64,000 nt of DNA, taken from assembly GCA_945875845.1 (NCBI GenBank), contig CAMCMB010000002.1, forward strand, positions 123,936 through 187,935, read 5' to 3'. The number at the start of each line of letters is the position of its first letter. Position 1 is the first letter of the stretch. The notes beneath the pieces were generated by a model that made no database searches, had not been told where the DNA came from, and worked only from the letters and a program-made list of their open reading frames with translations. Below are positions 62,445 to 64,000 of this stretch, one piece after another. The position numbers and the translations under genes are program-made. This DNA comes from Pirellula staleyi DSM 6068. Lineage in GTDB: Bacteria; Planctomycetota; Planctomycetia; Pirellulales; Pirellulaceae.

Positions 62445-63467
62445 TCATCGACGCTCGTTTGGTCCACTTAGGCCCACGAATTGGGAATTGGCACCGGCCG
62501 TCTGCTCGACCACCGAGAACTCGGCCCAGATCGGTAAGTGATCGGAGATTCGAACCGCCACTTCGATTCTGATCCCAAACAGTTCGCACAAGTCCAGCAC
62601 TCCACTCCTGCCGGTGTATTCGTTGGTCAGGCCACGGTCGAAAAGTATGTTGTCATAGGTGTTTTTTCGAATGGTGTTGGTGGGTTCATCCTCGACAGTC
62701 CAATAGATTCCTGGCATCTGAGCCAACGTTCCGAATTGTTTGGGGCTTGCATTCAAATCGCCCATTAAAATGACATCATCTTCTCGCGCAGAAAGATATT
62801 CGAATTCTCGAATCCCTTTGAGCACGCTGTGCATTACCGGCAATTCTTGTTTCACTTCATCTGGGTCGGTGTGAATATTGACTAGGGAGAATGTGAACGG
62901 GCGAACGTTGGGTGGAACTCGGGTGACAAATCGAGCCACCAGCGGTTCGCGATGTAGTAGGTCTGCGCTGTCCTCAATCGTATACGACGCGTCTAGACTG
63001 GTAACTACCTTGGTCGTGTCGAAGATGTAAGCGTACTGCTCTTTCGAGACGCTTCTGCCAAGTCGTGGGCCGATCAGATAGTCGTACTGTGCGCCACTCG
63101 CATTGATTTGACTTAGCAGGCGCGGAATCAGAGTCTGGTCTTTGGCGCGTACTTCTTGGATAGCAACGATGTCGAATAATTGGATCACGCTTGTAATCCG
63201 CTCCATGACCCAAGGGTCCTTCATTTTCTCCTCACCGAACGCTTGAATATTGAAGCTCGCGATGAGGATGGTTTGCGGCGTTCTATTGGGCACGCGTTGT
63301 GAGCGATTAACGGCGATCGCGGTGGATGAAGAGCGGGCTAAAACCATCTGTCCAGGCGTACTGGATTGGGTTGCAACAGAGGAATTCTCGACGGGTTCAC
63401 AGCCGAGGAAGCCATGAACCAGCAAAATCACTAACACATTTAAAACATGAATCGTCTGTTGCTTCAT
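62445..63467 (-). CDS. exported EEP-family phosphohydrolase (DNase I-like)
   Basis: 340 residues with a lipoprotein-type signal (LNVLVILLVHGFLGC, lipid cysteine near 23). The endonuclease/exonuclease/phosphatase fold is clear: IASFNIQAFGEEK at the first strand, IVAIQEVRAKDQ with the metal-binding Glu, NIHTDPDEV, GDLNASPKQ (Asp and Asn), and RISDHLPIWAEF at the end (Asp-His pair). The family cleaves nucleic acids or phospholipid/inositol phosphates. Export suggests extracellular DNA use or lipid degradation (inference). The closely following gene on the same strand encodes a HEAT-repeat protein. Confidence 0.9.
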   Translation of the reverse strand: MKQQTIHVLNVLVILLVHGFLGCEPVENSSVATQSSTPGQMVLARSSSTAIAVNRSQRVPNRTPQTILIASFNIQAFGEEKMKDPWVMERITSVIQLFDIVAIQEVRAKDQTLIPRLLSQINASGAQYDYLIGPRLGRSVSKEQYAYIFDTTKVVTSLDASYTIEDSADLLHREPLVARFVTRVPPNVRPFTFSLVNIHTDPDEVKQELPVMHSVLKGIREFEYLSAREDDVILMGDLNASPKQFGTLAQMPGIYWTVEDEPTNTIRKNTYDNILFDRGLTNEYTGRSGVLDLCELFGIRIEVAVRISDHLPIWAEFSVVEQTAGANSQFVGLSGPNERR

Positions 63468-63499
63468 TCCCCTCGCCTCCTTGCTCGGGTTGATTCCTG

Positions 63500-63970
63500 C
63501 TACGCTTTTTGGCTCAAAGCCAATGCGCTTTCGATGAATCGTTTGAGTCTTGGGGCTGCAGTCGGAAGCTCTTTTTCGAGAAGTTCTCGGTTTGAGCTGA
63601 CTTCCTGTCCAAGTTCACAGATCGCCCAGCCTGCTCTTTCGCGAGCAGAGAGTTCCAAGGAACTGTCGGCCACGACTGTCGTGAGACCGGCCTGCAGATC
63701 CTGGACATCGTTGCGAGCCGATGCGCTCGAACCGATCCGACCTAGCAAAGTGCTAGCCCAATACACGCACGGAGACTTTCCTGATTTCAGTTGTTGGCAC
63801 AAAAAGGGAACGTCTTCCGGCCTGGGTGGTCCGCAATTCTCGAGAGCTTCGCTGGAATAATTTTGAATCGTCTCATCATGACTCTCCAACAAAGCCAGCA
63901 GTTCGGCTAGATTTTGCAATGCCAGTTCGGGATGCTGTGCATATTCAATGAGTTGTTTTGTGTCCGTCAT
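63500..63970 (-). CDS. small HEAT-repeat protein
   Basis: 156 residues from the ATG ending 63970 (MTDTKQLIEYAQHPE). A strong ribosome site AAGGAGGA lies four bases upstream, so I prefer this to the track start at 63988. It is wholly helical with repeats of about 35-40 residues (ELALQNLAELLALLESHDETIQNYSSEALENCG, DVPFLCQQLKSGKSPCVYWASTLLGRIG, ELSARERAGWAICELG). This is a short HEAT/ARM array with a protein-binding function expected. No catalytic domain or signal. It lies upstream of, and in the same direction as, the EEP gene (32-base gap). Confidence 0.8.
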   Translation of the reverse strand: MTDTKQLIEYAQHPELALQNLAELLALLESHDETIQNYSSEALENCGPPRPEDVPFLCQQLKSGKSPCVYWASTLLGRIGSSASARNDVQDLQAGLTTVVADSSLELSARERAGWAICELGQEVSSNRELLEKELPTAAPRLKRFIESALALSQKA

Positions 63971-64000
63971 CCAGTCCTCCTTGCCCACTTTTTCCAGGAA

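Overview
The window looks like a chromosomal segment of a planctomycete, most likely a Pirellulales or Rhodopirellula-like relative. The evidence is the gene families: three DUF1501 Tat-exported proteins, a DUF1559 prepilin-like protein, a very large PVC-type dehydrogenase, HEAT and cytochrome c fusion, several Hanks-type kinases including one pseudokinase, and LptD and LptE genes of a diderm envelope. Palindromic intergenic repeats are also abundant. Placement below phylum level is inference from memory of such families. No rRNA, tRNA, CRISPR array or intact transposon was seen.

Layout. 0-2 kb: sufR-sufC (Fe-S assembly, sufC cut by the window edge) and a metallophosphoesterase. 2.4-8.4 kb: a membrane Ser/Thr kinase with TPRs, a beta-barrel-like secreted protein, and a convergent FHA-GAF-cyclase. 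8.7-11.4 kb: a tightly overlapping recO / BamD-like / lptE operon. 11.7-21.1 kb: an Uup-type ABC-F ATPase, an unrecognised polytopic membrane protein of about 1000 residues, dnaN, and a pseudokinase. 21.6-27.5 kb: a small membrane protein, lptD, a TlpA-like thioredoxin protein and purN. 27.5-31.5 kb: an oxidoreductase remnant, a secreted alpha/beta hydrolase, ilvB and an NfeD-like protein.

31.5-39.6 kb is a long minus-strand run: DUF1501, a gluzincin-like peptidase with an overlapping secreted partner, a lipoprotein, DUF2752 and the PVC cytochrome protein. 39.9-45.4 kb: a partial Tad pilus locus (cpaB, cpaC, cpaE) followed by thrC. 45.6-53.2 kb: DUF1559, then a minus-strand operon of two tandem DUF1501 genes and an NHL-type protein, a soluble kinase and an OYE-like flavoprotein. 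53.3-58.9 kb: a lipoprotein, an AEC transporter, an SseB-like protein translationally coupled to a degenerate sulfatase-like protein, and a CBS/CorC membrane protein. 59-64 kb: a transposase remnant, a transglutaminase-like protein, an EamA transporter, a LON-domain protein, an EEP-type phosphohydrolase and a HEAT-repeat protein.

Functional links. LptD, LptE and the BamD-like protein point to outer-membrane biogenesis. The DUF1501, PVC cytochrome and NHL proteins are the usual planctomycete set of exported proteins of largely unknown role. The intergenic spaces carry at least four families of palindromic dispersed repeats. One is a nested element whose core is flipped relative to its arms between two copies. 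The least explained proteins are the ~1000-residue membrane protein beside dnaN, the pseudokinase downstream of dnaN, and the SseB-like/degenerate sulfatase pair.
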